Counted from the first letter of the stretch, positions 44,305 through 53,887 are shown. The stretch is DNA of 64,000 nucleotides from Glaciimonas sp. PAMC28666 (GCF_016917355.1 NZ_CP070304.1:248001-312000), one strand, 5' to 3'. The notes: generated by a model from the letters alone, not told the origin. Numbers and translations: made by a program.

Positions 44305-44964
44305 TTACGTGCTCTTTTTTGCAGGTTTTATCAGACTTTCGGCTGGAATACCAAGCCCTTCATGTAAGCGCCATATCATGGCTAAAGTAAGTGGTCGGGC
44401 ATGGCTTAATATCTCATAGACACGATTAAGCCGACCGATTATGGGAATCAGATCGCGTGGCTTAAGACCTTGTTGCTCCATACAAAATTTAATGGCATCA
44501 ATAGGACCGGGTAAATCCATCGGAAAATGTTTGGCCTTATATTCGCGTGTTGCGGTGGAAAAAACGTGGGACAGAAGATTAAGATCCCGATTGACGGTGG
44601 AACCGACAACTATTTTCAATCTTTGATCGCGCCACTTTCCCAAAAAATCGGAAGTGAGATCGCTTAGTTTTACGTCTCCAGAGCTTACCCTACCGACCAC
44701 GATATCGGCCATCGCGCTCACCCGCAATGCTTCCCATCGATATCCGCGCTTAGTTCTGGACCCTTCTCTTTCGTACCGCCCAAACGCATCTCGACAGCTT
44801 TTATCAGAAATTATTCCCGATAACTTTTGCGATCGTAGTTCTGTCTCGCGAATTGCCGACTGGGCGACCGCTAGCGCTTTGGTGGTAAAAGTTTGGGATT
44901 CTCGGTTCCCCGCAATAGATATCTGTACCCGCCAGCAGCCAGTGCACTTACTAATAGATGCCAT
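44305..44964 (-). CDS. chimera of a truncated tyrosine integrase and a HigA-like antitoxin
   Basis: A 219-residue ORF. Residues 1 to about 145 match the N-terminal part of a phage-type integrase (ISIAGNRESQTFTTKALA, a SAM-like core-binding domain, then STVNRDLNLLSHVFSTATRE). The catalytic R-H-R-Y domain is missing. From about residue 146 the sequence becomes HigA-like (PIDAIKFCMEQQGLKPRDLI, then GRLNRVYEILSHARPLTLAM and RRLHEGLGIPAE-type ending WRLHEGLGIPAESLI). An in-frame deletion most likely fused two genes. Integrase activity should be lost; DNA binding may remain. Confidence 0.7.
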   Translation of the reverse strand: MASISKCTGCWRVQISIAGNRESQTFTTKALAVAQSAIRETELRSQKLSGIISDKSCRDAFGRYEREGSRTKRGYRWEALRVSAMADIVVGRVSSGDVKLSDLTSDFLGKWRDQRLKIVVGSTVNRDLNLLSHVFSTATREYKAKHFPMDLPGPIDAIKFCMEQQGLKPRDLIPIIGRLNRVYEILSHARPLTLAMIWRLHEGLGIPAESLIKPAKKST

Positions 44965-44991
44965 CGATCCCCCTCAAATTGGCGCGCATTA

Positions 44992-45005
44992 CCCCACGCG
45001 TGGGG
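44992..45005. promoter_or_regulatory. perfect 14-bp palindrome upstream of the integrase chimera
   Basis: CCCCACGCGTGGGG, followed by GTGGGGGA and ATGGGGAGT, 28 bases before the start of the integrase-derived gene. Possibly an integrase arm-type site or an operator. Confidence 0.35.
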
Positions 45006-45041
45006 AGTTAGTGGGGGAAATATGGGGAGTTGGCTCCTACA

Positions 45042-45108
45042 AGTTAGGTGTTTTTCCTAGTATTCGCCGAATTCAGATACAAAGCAAAAACGCCGCAGAC
45101 CTAAGCTG
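45042..45108. repeat. imperfect direct repeat, right copy
   Basis: Partner of 42175-42241. It overlaps the terminator of tRNA-Leu(UAA), so it could be the remains of an attachment site at the tRNA 3' side or a repeated terminator-like sequence. Confidence 0.5.
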
Positions 45109-45127
45109 GGCTTAGGTTTGCGGCGTT
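45086..45127 (-). terminator. terminator of tRNA-Leu(UAA)
   Basis: On the minus strand AACGCCGC-AA-ACCTAAGC pairs with GCTTAGGT-CT-GCGGCGTT and ends in TTTTT. Confidence 0.85.
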
Positions 45128-45152
45128 ATATGCTGATCTGCTGCTAGTGTCT

Positions 45153-45465
45153 TGGTGCCCGAGACCGGAATTGAACCGGTACGACGATTAAGTCGAGGGA
45201 TTTTCTTACCACTTCGGCTTTGGCCGCCAGCGCATGCGCTGTTCGTGGTCTGGAGCACGCCTTCACCATGGTCTTGCGACTTTAGGTGCTCGCCGTCTGC
45301 TCTCTACACCTTCCCTCAAACTTTCGTCGGAGGGCTTGGCTCGGTATTAGCTCGGACTTACGTCCAGGGCCTTCGCCGAGTTTGACGAGTTTCACCTCAA
45401 GAATTTCTTCAAGAGGGCTCAAATTAGTTTAAGTCCCTTGTGTCTACCAATTTCACCACTCGGGC
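45153..45465 (-). tRNA. tRNA-Leu(UAA) interrupted by a group I intron
   Basis: Exon 1 is 45431-45465 (begins GCCCGAGTGGTGAAATTGG and ends AGGGACTT). Exon 2 is 45153-45204 (begins AAAATCCCT and ends CTCGGGCACCA). Joined, they give a normal class II tRNA: 7-bp acceptor stem, AGGGA/TCCCT anticodon stem with loop CTTAAAA and anticodon UAA, a long variable arm (CGAC/GTCG), an ACCGG/CCGGT T arm and encoded CCA. The break lies between positions 34 and 35 of the anticodon, where cyanobacterial and plastid tRNA-Leu(UAA) introns sit. Confidence 0.92.
45205..45430 (-). ncRNA. group I intron in tRNA-Leu(UAA), 226 nt
   Basis: It starts AAACTAATTTGAGCCC right after the exon U and ends in G (GTGGTAAG). P1 can form between exon GGG-A-CUU and intron GAGCCC with the required U-G pair at the splice site. 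Core segments resemble the Azoarcus tRNA-Ile intron: GTCAAACTCGGCGAA, ACCGAGCCAAGC (P4 CUCGG/CCGAG), AAGGTGTAGAGA, AGACGGC, CACCTAAAG and CCATGGTGAAGGC. P7 is GAGCA/UGCUC where Azoarcus has GACUA/UAGUC, a compensatory change. No homing endonuclease ORF is present, so it should be a small self-splicing ribozyme. Confidence 0.9.
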
Positions 45466-46037
45466 AGTGTAAGGACCCGCTTTCTGAGTCCTTGCAATGC
45501 TTTGCATTTTTACGTTTTAGCTTAACGTGTGAGCGTGATGAATGCTCTTTTTCCTCTGCGCTTACGTCACTGCTTAGACAACTGCATTTGGTGCGGCTGC
45601 TTTACCAGTTTAGGGAAAACGCGAAGTCCGCATTCTACCTAACGTTACTGCGAAGAGTCAAACTTTCCGGAGTAGTCAGACTTTTCGTCCACCAAACAGA
45701 TAACAGTTTTCAAATTTTTTCGAAATCTGCTACTTGCTATCGGAAAATAAAGTTGATGCAACTCCGTTCAAGAGGCCGAATTCTATCAGGTTCTGAAGAC
45801 TACAACCACCAAGTTATGACTGAATGCGTATGAACTAAGGATTTAACTCAACACTAATAGGAAATTTTCAAAAATTGTTGATCTCTTCAGCTATTTTTTC
45901 TGGCCCATCTCCGTTTAGGAAGAAGTTGAATACCTGCGATACCTAACTAAAGATGAAAATGAGATTGCAGACACGCTTAACTTTTTTCCCCTTTCTCAAA
46001 AATGTCGTCGCTAGGGCGCATTCGCTTATTTATAGGC

Positions 46038-46100
46038 AAAAAAAAAACCCACCAATAAATTAGTGGGTTAAATCCAAACCCATGAGGTGTTGGAGGAGAC
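46038..46100 (-). ncRNA. candidate small RNA with anti-Shine-Dalgarno loop
   Basis: On the minus strand a TATAGT -10 box (46112-46107) precedes a possible transcript of about 63 nt. It contains CTGTCTCCTCCAACACC, an unpaired C/U-rich segment able to pair with ribosome binding sites, and ends in a 7-bp terminator stem (AACCCAC/GTGGGTT) with ten T residues. The rest of the 1.1-kb gap (45466-46571) has no convincing gene. It does hold an inverted repeat GTTATCAACAG/CTGTTAATAAC at 46318-46354. Confidence 0.45.
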
Positions 46101-46571
46101 AGATGCACTATATCGCAGCGCAGCAAAAGGCGTCTGCTTTATTGTGGTGATATCTCATATTCAGATTGCTTATAACAAACTATTTGGATCGTCTGCAATC
46201 TTGATTCTCGTAGGAAATCTTTAAACTTCTGGGAGCGAGCTTGTGAGGCGCGCCCAAAAGGCTACTTTGCTAGCGTTACCCCAGTTCGGGGCGCCTGATA
46301 TTCTGCGCATTCACAATGTTATCAACAGTAATTGTGAGCAACCCTGTTAATAACTACGCGATAAGCGCGTTAACCTATTGATTAGCATACACTTTTCAAA
46401 AACGCACGTAATCAGGCAAAAAGGTGAATTTGATGTTGAATGATGCTGGTTCCATTTATACAATACCTTCGCCGTCTAAAAAAGCACCATTTTCAGCAAA
46501 TGCTATCGACTAGATAAGTAAATGCCCTTTGTGCGCTGCACCTTAAAGATACGAAAGCCGGTTTGCTCGGG

Positions 46572-47051
46572 CTACTCTGCCTCTGACGGACGTTGATAGG
46601 AAATATCCCATTCGTCTCGCTCAGTTTCAACGAAGCCGTGGTGACGATAAAAGCTGTTTGAACGACTTTCCTTCAACGCCTTCAACGTTATTGGCAAACC
46701 CAACGTTTTCGCCTGCGCAATGATGCTTCGCATGACTATCGCGCCGATGCCGCGACCTTGATAGTCAGGATGAATATACAAATGCTCGAGTAACAAGGTC
46801 TGATCGGAGGGCTTCACCACAAAGAAACCTGCATGCACGCCGTCCGCGAGGATGTGACGGGCGCATTCGACCTTGAAGCCGTTTTTTAAGCGCTCCCGCG
46901 CTCTGACTGGGTCGAAGCGTCCGACGCTCTCCAGGCTCTCTCTCATGGCCGCAATCCGCAATGCCACCAAACTTTCGAAATCTTGCTTCGTAACAATGGC
47001 AAAAACGATGTGCAGGTTATCTTCGGACTCACTGCTATAGATAGTATTCAT
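46572..47051 (-). CDS. GNAT-family N-acetyltransferase
   Basis: A 159-residue GNAT protein. The acetyl-CoA-binding motif A is IHPDYQGRGIGAIVMRSII and the C-terminal part has ESRSNSFYRHHGFVETERDE (motif B). It transfers acetyl groups from acetyl-CoA to an amine; the substrate is unknown. It stands alone next to the accessory segment, with no partner on the same strand nearby. The 395-bp gap up to tRNA-Ser holds only the tRNA terminator. Confidence 0.85.
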   Translation of the reverse strand: MNTIYSSESEDNLHIVFAIVTKQDFESLVALRIAAMRESLESVGRFDPVRARERLKNGFKVECARHILADGVHAGFFVVKPSDQTLLLEHLYIHPDYQGRGIGAIVMRSIIAQAKTLGLPITLKALKESRSNSFYRHHGFVETERDEWDISYQRPSEAE

Positions 47052-47408
47052 ACTTTAACTGGAGATCCCCGACGGGGAATAACGACGATTAAAATCAAAT
47101 GTACTGCTCGACATCATGGTGCGCGCTATCCAGTTGGGCATAAAAAAACCAACGATAGCGTTGGCTTTAGGGCTTATTGACAATAACGCCATGCCCTCTA
47201 TTCACCTAGATTATGCGGCCCACGATTTAGCGCGCAAGAATAGCATGAACATCAAAATTTTAAAACATCAGCAACCCGCTCCGCGAATGACAATTTTTTG
47301 ATACGGTGCAGCACAGACAAGTTTCGGTGAATCCATTGGCGATGTCTGCACCTAAGCTGTTCATCTGAGGGATTAAAGATCGTTAGTCGACAACTTATTC
47401 CAGATATG

Positions 47409-47434
47409 AAAAAGCCCCTGACTAATCAGGGGCT
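47409..47434 (-). terminator. terminator of tRNA-Ser
   Basis: AGCCCCTGA / TCAGGGGCT on the minus strand with a TTAG loop and a following T run. Confidence 0.88.
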
Positions 47435-47446
47435 CATCACAATTCT

Positions 47447-47540
47447 TGGAGGAGGCGGTGGGAGTCGAACCCACGATACAGGTTTAAGCCCATATGCTTC
47501 CTTAGCAGGGAAGTGCCTTCGACCACTCGGCCACGCCTCC
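47447..47540 (-). tRNA. tRNA-Ser(GCU)
   Basis: The gene begins GGAGGCGTGGCCGAGTGG and ends CGCCTCC-T-CCA, with a 7-bp acceptor stem, anticodon loop CTGCTAA (anticodon GCU), a long variable arm and T arm GTGGG/CCCAC. The minus strand upstream has a TATAAT box about 20 bases before the gene. Confidence 0.95.
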
Positions 47541-47656
47541 AAACTCGCTACTACATTATAATATCGCTGCAGCAAGGCTACGCATGATAGCTTCTCGTAT
47601 GGTGTTGGTCAATAAAAAGTCTGTCTTTTTTGTCATAAAAGGCAAATTTATTTCAA

Positions 47657-48907
47657 TTAGACTTTTTCCAGCTCAAATGCTTTATGTAAAGCACGGACAG
47701 CCAGTTCCATGTACTTTTCATTGATCAATACGGAAATCTTGATTTCTGAGGTGGAGATCATTTGGATATTGATGCCCTCTTCCGATAAGGTGCGGAACAT
47801 CTGGGATGCAATACCGACGTGGCTGCGCATACCGACGCCGACTACTGATACTTTCGATACTTTGTTGTCGCCGATAATGTTGCCGGAGCCGACGTGCGCT
47901 TTGACTTTGTCTTCGAGCACACCCATGGTTTTGTCGTAATCGCCGCGTGACACCGTAAAGGTGAAGTCGGTCTTGCCATCCATCGATTGATTCTGGATGA
48001 TCATGTCAACTTCTATGTTCGCTTCAGCGACCGCACCTAATATCTGATAAGCAATACCCGGACGATCAGGCACGCCGATCACGGTAATTTTTGCTTCATC
48101 GCGACTAAAGGCAATACCGGTAATGGTAGCTTGTTCCATCTTTGTATCTTCCTCAAACGAAATCAGTGTGCCGGAAACCATTTCTTGTTCCAGCGGCATG
48201 AGAGGGTCCGTCAGCGAGGACAGCACCCGTGTTGGCATCTTGTAATTTCCGGCAAATTCGACCGAGCGGATTTGTAAGATTTTTGACCCGAGCGATGCCA
48301 TTTCGAGCATTTCTTCAAAGGTCACCGTGTTGAGACGACGTGCCTCCGACACCACGCGCGGGTCAGTCGTGTAGACGCCATCTACGTCGGTGTAGATCAG
48401 ACATTCGGCGGCACCGAGAGCGGCTGCGACAGCGACAGCTGAGGTGTCTGAACCACCACGACCTAAAGTGGTGATGTTGCCGTGATCGTCAACGCCCTGA
48501 AAGCCGGTAATAATCACTACTTTACCTTCATCCAGATCGCGCCGCACTTTGGCATCGTCGATCGAGCGTATGCGCGCTTTGGTGTGGGCCGAGTCGGTTT
48601 TGATGACGACTTGCCATCCGGCGTAGGATACGGCTGGCTGACCGATTGCTTGCAATGCCATTGCCAACAGCGCGACCGAGGTTTGCTCTCCGGTCGAGGC
48701 CAGCATGTCAAGTTCGCGCGGGTCGGGATTGGCGTTAATTTCCTTTGCCAAACCCAGCAGGCGATTAGTTTCACCAGACATAGCCGAAGGAACGACGACA
48801 ACTTGGTGACCCGCGTTATGCCATTTGGCAACGCGCTTAGCGACATTCTTGATACGCTCTGGTGAGCCCATCGACGTGCCGCCGTATTTGTGAACGATTA
48901 AAGCCAT
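47657..48907 (-). CDS. lysC: aspartate kinase
   Basis: A 416-residue aspartokinase catalysing the first step of lysine, threonine and methionine synthesis. The N-terminal kinase domain has VHKYGGTSMGS and TLGRGGSDTSAVA. Two C-terminal ACT domains for feedback control follow (ITGIAFSRDEAKITVIGVPD and VSKVSVVGVGMRSHVGIA). Length fits the monofunctional class. Its neighbour on the same strand (tilS, 260 bp upstream) is typical for Burkholderiales. An internal start for a separate beta subunit, as in some bacteria, was not established. Confidence 0.95.
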   Translation of the reverse strand: MALIVHKYGGTSMGSPERIKNVAKRVAKWHNAGHQVVVVPSAMSGETNRLLGLAKEINANPDPRELDMLASTGEQTSVALLAMALQAIGQPAVSYAGWQVVIKTDSAHTKARIRSIDDAKVRRDLDEGKVVIITGFQGVDDHGNITTLGRGGSDTSAVAVAAALGAAECLIYTDVDGVYTTDPRVVSEARRLNTVTFEEMLEMASLGSKILQIRSVEFAGNYKMPTRVLSSLTDPLMPLEQEMVSGTLISFEEDTKMEQATITGIAFSRDEAKITVIGVPDRPGIAYQILGAVAEANIEVDMIIQNQSMDGKTDFTFTVSRGDYDKTMGVLEDKVKAHVGSGNIIGDNKVSKVSVVGVGMRSHVGIASQMFRTLSEEGINIQMISTSEIKISVLINEKYMELAVRALHKAFELEKV

Positions 48908-49166
48908 AAGGTTGAGAAGGTGGGCTTGTAAATAAAAGGCTTAAAGATAAACACTTGATGCTAAAAATTAGCCGCTAACTTTACATCTTAAGGGGCAATG
49001 TGACAAGTATGCGAGATGAAATTAGCGACTTTGGCGCGTTTTATCGTTCTATATGCGCAACCGCACAACAAAGCACGGGGCGATTTGCCATACGATCGGA
49101 TCTAAGTCGCGCCGGGATGATAGGTAAGGCACAACGTGGACCAGTCACGCCCTCCCCGATTAATCA

Positions 49167-50663
49167 TTAATCTGCCTGGGAAAGATTCATACGGGGAAAT
49201 ATCTTGCGCACTGCCAGATTATCCAGTTCCCACCGCAAATTAATCTTGGCGTTGGCGTCGGCTGCGAGTATATGGCAGTCAAACCCGACACCAGCAGCAA
49301 ACATCAGCTTCCCTGACGCGAGCACCATCGGCAAACATTCCCGTTGCCAGGCTGGAATATCGGCGGCCTGATAGAGATACTTCAGGGGTTTAGTGGGCCG
49401 ATTAAAGGCCAGCTTGAGCCGCTCTCCTCCGCTGCGATATTGTAATTGCAGCGGTTGCTGACGCAACCATTCGGCGTCAACCCCATGCTCTGGCGATGTT
49501 TCAAAATGCAAAATTCCGCCGTAGATGGGGAAAGCCATCGCCGCTTCGCCATTCCAGCGGAAGGCGATGGGATCAATCTCTTCACGATCCAGATCATCGC
49601 GCGGTGTCAAATAGATCCGATTGCGATGACGCCGGATATGGCATTCGGGATGGGTCACACAGAGTTGCGCATCTGCCTTTGCCGAGAGCAATTGATCTCG
49701 CATTTCGCTTAACCATGCACTGGAAGGCATACGCAAATCGTGTAACCCAAACCAATAACGCAATAGGTTATCAATGCGTGCCGGGCTTAATTGCCGCACT
49801 TTTTCCAGATCAAGACAATTGTCGCCGGCGCAAACGCTCATATCCTGAGCGGCCAGTTCGACTAACAGCTTTTGGCTGGACTGCATATGTCCGGCGGTGC
49901 GCGTCAAACGTTCTTGAAAACCTACAAAAAATTGACTGAGGACGGGCATTAATTGGTGCCGCAACGCATTCCTTGCATAGCGGGAGTCGTGATTCGATTC
50001 GTCTTCAACATAAATAATGCTGTGGCTGACCGCATACGCCTCAAGCTGTGCCCGCGATACCGCGAGCAACGGTCGCGCCATTAACAATGTTGCATCACCC
50101 AACAAAGTGGGCGCAGCGTTAACCGTATCCATACCGGACAATCCCGCAACACCCGACCCGCGCAACAGTTGTAGCAAGACGGTTTCTGCCTGATCATCGA
50201 TGTGATGGGCGGCTAATAACAGCGGTACCTGATGCTGGCGGCACATGTCGCCTAAAGCAGCATAGCGACTATTACGGGCAGCCTCTTCAACCCCGGTTTT
50301 GTCGGCATTGCGCAAAGCTATCCGACGCGCATCAAAGCCGACGCCCAGGCGTTCACACTCAGAGGCGCAGTGCGCCAGCCATTGGTCTGCGTTGGAACTA
50401 ATCCCGTGATGAACGTGGAATGCGAACAATTTGATCTGATGTTCGGCCGCGTATTGGGTAGCCAATGCCAGCAGTACGGAGGAATCGAGTCCACCGCTGT
50501 AAGCGATAGCTATTGCTGAAGGTAGTGAAACCGGTGCGGTAACGACAGAGGGCGACGCACTTGAGGTGGTATCGCTGGAAGCATCAGAAAAAACGCGCTG
50601 AAGAATGTTTTTCAGCGCGCTCTCAAACTGTTCGGTCAGACTGACCGTGTGCGGATTTGCCAC
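49167..50663 (-). CDS. tilS: tRNA(Ile)-lysidine synthase
   Basis: A 498-residue TilS, which converts C34 of tRNA-Ile(CAU) to lysidine. The N-type ATP pyrophosphatase P-loop is AYSGGLDSSVLLAL, followed by HVHHGIS and AAHHIDDQAETVLLQLLRGSG. The C-terminal domains include the family's GGERLKLAFNRPTKPLKYLYQ-like region (key RSGGERLKL). The start is GTG at 50663 and overlaps the accA stop by one base (TAGTG), indicating coupled translation. Confidence 0.95.
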   Translation of the reverse strand: MANPHTVSLTEQFESALKNILQRVFSDASSDTTSSASPSVVTAPVSLPSAIAIAYSGGLDSSVLLALATQYAAEHQIKLFAFHVHHGISSNADQWLAHCASECERLGVGFDARRIALRNADKTGVEEAARNSRYAALGDMCRQHQVPLLLAAHHIDDQAETVLLQLLRGSGVAGLSGMDTVNAAPTLLGDATLLMARPLLAVSRAQLEAYAVSHSIIYVEDESNHDSRYARNALRHQLMPVLSQFFVGFQERLTRTAGHMQSSQKLLVELAAQDMSVCAGDNCLDLEKVRQLSPARIDNLLRYWFGLHDLRMPSSAWLSEMRDQLLSAKADAQLCVTHPECHIRRHRNRIYLTPRDDLDREEIDPIAFRWNGEAAMAFPIYGGILHFETSPEHGVDAEWLRQQPLQLQYRSGGERLKLAFNRPTKPLKYLYQAADIPAWQRECLPMVLASGKLMFAAGVGFDCHILAADANAKINLRWELDNLAVRKIFPRMNLSQAD

Positions 50664-51637
50664 TATTCTGTCGCCGAAATTTCCTTGAATTTGCCGTAGC
50701 TCATCAATTTCTCATGGCGAGCTGCCAACAAATCCTTGGTTTTGACACCTTGGAACTGACGCAATGTATCTGCCAATGCACGTTTTAACAAACCGGCCAT
50801 CTGCTTCGGATCACGATGCGCACCACCCAGCGGCTCATTGACGATCTTGTCAATCAAACCCATAGCCTTGAGGCGATGTGCGGTGAGGCCCAATGCGTCG
50901 GCAGCGTCGGCTGCCCGTTCGGCACTCTTCCACAGAATCGACGCGCAACCTTCTGGCGAAATCACGGCATAAGTTGAATACTGCAGCATCAGGACCGCAT
51001 CACCGACGGCGATCGCTAACGCACCGCCGGAGCCGCCTTCGCCAATAATGGTGGCGATTAAGGGCACTTTCAGCTCAGCCATGCAGTAAAGATTGTGGCC
51101 GATGGCTTCGGATTGACCGCGCTCTTCTGCATCGATACCGGGGAACGCACCGGGCGTATCAACAAAGGTGAAGATCGGCAGGCCAAATTTTTCAGCGACT
51201 TTCATCAGGCGCAGTGCTTTGCGATAGCCTTCTGGCTTCGGCATACCAAAGTTGCGCAAAGCGCGTTCTTTGGTGTCGCGCCCTTTTTGATGACCGATCA
51301 CCATGCAGGCCTGACCGTTAAAGCGGGCCAGACCACCAACGATAGACTGGTCATCAGCGTACGTGCGGTCGCCGTGCAACTCGTGGAAATCAGTGAACAT
51401 TTCGTTCACATAATCCATCGTATACGGACGTTGTGGATGGCGTGCTATCTGCGACACCTGCCATGGCGTGAGCTTGGCGTATATGTCTTTCGTCAGTTGC
51501 TGGCTTTTTTTGGATAAGCGGTCGATTTCTTCTGAAATGTCGACAGCCGAATCATCTTGTACAAAGCGTAGCTCTTCTATTTTGCCGTCCAACTCCGCAA
51601 TCGACTGTTCAAAGCCAAGAAATGTCGTCTTACTCAT
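50663..51637 (-). CDS. accA: acetyl-CoA carboxylase carboxyltransferase subunit alpha
   Basis: A 324-residue AccA, the alpha part of the carboxyltransferase that makes malonyl-CoA. Conserved regions are [74 protein letters not shown] and [16 protein letters not shown] use the ATG at 51637 rather than 51640. No accD is nearby, as expected. tilS follows with a one-base overlap. Confidence 0.96.
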   Translation of the reverse strand: MSKTTFLGFEQSIAELDGKIEELRFVQDDSAVDISEEIDRLSKKSQQLTKDIYAKLTPWQVSQIARHPQRPYTMDYVNEMFTDFHELHGDRTYADDQSIVGGLARFNGQACMVIGHQKGRDTKERALRNFGMPKPEGYRKALRLMKVAEKFGLPIFTFVDTPGAFPGIDAEERGQSEAIGHNLYCMAELKVPLIATIIGEGGSGGALAIAVGDAVLMLQYSTYAVISPEGCASILWKSAERAADAADALGLTAHRLKAMGLIDKIVNEPLGGAHRDPKQMAGLLKRALADTLRQFQGVKTKDLLAARHEKLMSYGKFKEISATE

Positions 51638-51821
51638 CATGTTCCTTTGTTTTTGCCCAACACCACGAAAACATGGTGCTGCGCCAAATCTGTCATTACT
51701 CTGACGATACTTAGAACGCTACCAAGTCTCGACAAGACAATAGGGGCGCTCAAATTTTCATTCATTTTGCACTAACGCGGATTGCCTGCACCGTAAATAT
51801 TGGGATTTTAATATTATTCTT

Positions 51822-52493
51822 TTAATACGCAACCGGTATCGGTTCGAGGCTACGCCACAGATACCAGGTGGCAACCGTGCGCCACGGCTCCCAATTAGCC
51901 GATACTTCACGAGCATCGCTACGGGATACCGGTTCACCGGAGAAATAATTAACGCTGATGCCTTTAAGCAAACCTACATCATCTAACGGCAAAATATTTG
52001 GCCGAAGCAGATTAAATATCAAAAACATCTCTGCTGTCCAGCGGCCAATGCCACGAATCTGGATTAATTCAGCGATAACGTCTTCGTCATCCATGCTGGC
52101 CCACTTATCAGCGTGGACCCGTTTTGCCTTGAAATGTTCAGCCAAATCGAGGATATATTCGGCTTTCCGCTTGGATAAACCACATGCAGCCAGCTGTTCG
52201 TGGCCCGCCTTCAAGACTTGAGAAGGTGAGCATTTCGGGCAGATTAACAGAAATTTCTGCCAAACCGCTTCTGCTGACTTGATAGAAATTTGTTGACCGA
52301 TGACCGAGCGTGCTAACGTCGTGAATGGTTCACTGCGACCGGTGAGGTGTAGATCGCCAAATTGGGGAATCAATTTGCGCATGATCCGATCGCGCTTCAT
52401 GAGTTCGACCTTGGCATCTTCCCAATACGCGGCAACGTGAATTTTGGTATCGGCAGTGATTATGTTTTGCATGCGACCTAAGTCCTCCGCCAT
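51822..52493 (-). CDS. DNA-3-methyladenine glycosylase, AlkA-like
   Basis: A 223-residue HhH-GPD base-excision glycosylase. It shows [20 protein letters not shown], the helix-hairpin-helix [17 protein letters not shown] and the catalytic Asp in [13 protein letters not shown]. It removes alkylated bases from DNA. The first ATG (52493) overlaps the end of cysS by 16 bases; an in-frame ATG at 52472 would remove the overlap. It is shorter than E. coli AlkA, lacking the N-terminal domain, which is normal for this branch. Confidence 0.88.
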   Translation of the reverse strand: MAEDLGRMQNIITADTKIHVAAYWEDAKVELMKRDRIMRKLIPQFGDLHLTGRSEPFTTLARSVIGQQISIKSAEAVWQKFLLICPKCSPSQVLKAGHEQLAACGLSKRKAEYILDLAEHFKAKRVHADKWASMDDEDVIAELIQIRGIGRWTAEMFLIFNLLRPNILPLDDVGLLKGISVNYFSGEPVSRSDAREVSANWEPWRTVATWYLWRSLEPIPVAY

Positions 52494-53887
52494 TCGGTTA
52501 GACCACCAGGCTTATCTTCCAGCAACACGCCATCCGCCAATAACGCAGCACGTATGCTATCGGCAGTTGAAAAATCGCGTGCCTTCTTTGCTGCCAGGCG
52601 CGCATCAATTTTTAGCTGAATGTTTTCTTCGGACAAGCTGACTGCGCCATCTGTATTGTGCTCGCCCACGCTACGCCCCTTCAAAAAATCGTCAGGCACG
52701 CGCGCTAAAAATCCCAGACTTCCTCCGAGCGCTTTCAATTGGCGCGCCAAACCCGCCGATTTGGTCTTGTTGACCTCATTCGCAAGATCAAACAAGATAG
52801 CGATTGCGGACGGTGTATTAAAGTCGTCATTCATGGCATCGACGGTGCGCAACGCATGCGCTTCGTTCGGGTCGAACGGGGCATCATCGGGCGTCACTTC
52901 TTTTAGCGCTGTGTACAGACGCGTTAGGGAGTTTTTGGCGTCGTCCAAATTGCTGTCTGCATAATTCAACTGGCTACGATAATGCGCGCGCAGGATAAAG
53001 AAACGCACTACCTCGGCATCGTACTTTTTCAGCACTTCGCGGATGGTGAAGAAATTGCCCAGTGATTTGGACATTTTTTCATTGTCTACCCTGATAAAGC
53101 CGTTATGCATCCAGTAGTTAACGAACTTATGTCCGGAGGCACCTTCTGATTGGGCTATTTCGTTTTCGTGATGCGGAAACTGCAAATCCTGACCGCCGCC
53201 ATGGATATCGAACTGTTCGCCGAGCAAATGCTCCGCCATTGCCGAACATTCGATATGCCAGCCGGGGCGTCCACGTCCCCAGGGCGATACCCATTTAACC
53301 TCTTCCGGCTCGGTTTCCCTTGAGGCTTTCCAGAGCACGAAGTCTAGCGGATCGCGTTTGCCCGTATTGATGTCTACCCGTTCGCCAGCGCGCAGGTCGT
53401 CCAGCGACTTGCCGGATAGTTTTCCGTACCCGACAAAATCCCGAACCGAATAATTGACGTCGCCATCGGTCGCCTTGTAGGCCAGACCTTTGCTTTCGAG
53501 TTTGCCGATCAATGACAACATTTGTGGCACGTAATCGGTCGCACGCGGCTCGTGATCAGGTTTTTGTACGCCAAGCGCCTGCGCATCCTCATCCATCGCC
53601 GTAATAAATCGGGTGGTCAATTGCGAAATGGTCTCGCCATTTTCGACGGCACGACGGATGATTTTGTCGTCAATATCGGTAATATTGCGCACATAGGTAA
53701 CGTCCAGCCCGGATTGCCGCAGCCAGCGTTGCACCATGTCGAACACGACCATTACGCGGGCGTGCCCTAGATGACAATAGTCGTACACAGTCATGCCGCA
53801 CACGTACATGCGCACTTTGCCAGGCACAATTGGGGAAAATGACTGCTTCGCGCGCGCCAGTGTGTTATATATTTTTAGGTTACTCAT
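52478..53887 (-). CDS. cysS: cysteine-tRNA ligase
   Basis: A 469-residue CysRS charging tRNA-Cys. The Zn ligand region and HIGH motif are visible ([20 protein letters not shown]), with WHIECSAM and [14 protein letters not shown], and the KMSKS loop is [10 protein letters not shown]. The ATG at 53887 gives the conserved start MSNLKIYNT; the longer frame to 53908 is not supported. The 336-bp gap to ppiA upstream is the divergent promoter region and contains no gene. Confidence 0.96.
   Translation of the reverse strand: MSNLKIYNTLARAKQSFSPIVPGKVRMYVCGMTVYDYCHLGHARVMVVFDMVQRWLRQSGLDVTYVRNITDIDDKIIRRAVENGETISQLTTRFITAMDEDAQALGVQKPDHEPRATDYVPQMLSLIGKLESKGLAYKATDGDVNYSVRDFVGYGKLSGKSLDDLRAGERVDINTGKRDPLDFVLWKASRETEPEEVKWVSPWGRGRPGWHIECSAMAEHLLGEQFDIHGGGQDLQFPHHENEIAQSEGASGHKFVNYWMHNGFIRVDNEKMSKSLGNFFTIREVLKKYDAEVVRFFILRAHYRSQLNYADSNLDDAKNSLTRLYTALKEVTPDDAPFDPNEAHALRTVDAMNDDFNTPSAIAILFDLANEVNKTKSAGLARQLKALGGSLGFLARVPDDFLKGRSVGEHNTDGAVSLSEENIQLKIDARLAAKKARDFSTADSIRAALLADGVLLEDKPGGLTEWRRT

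Noticed and set aside
45438-45833. 131-codon open frame on the plus strand
   Set aside because: It overlaps exon 1 of the tRNA-Leu on the other strand, has no Shine-Dalgarno sequence and no recognisable protein pattern.
46433-46513. 26-codon ORF with AAGGTG upstream (MLNDAGSIYTIPSPS...)
   Set aside because: The ribosome binding site is plausible, but there is no homology, no partner and too few codons to judge.
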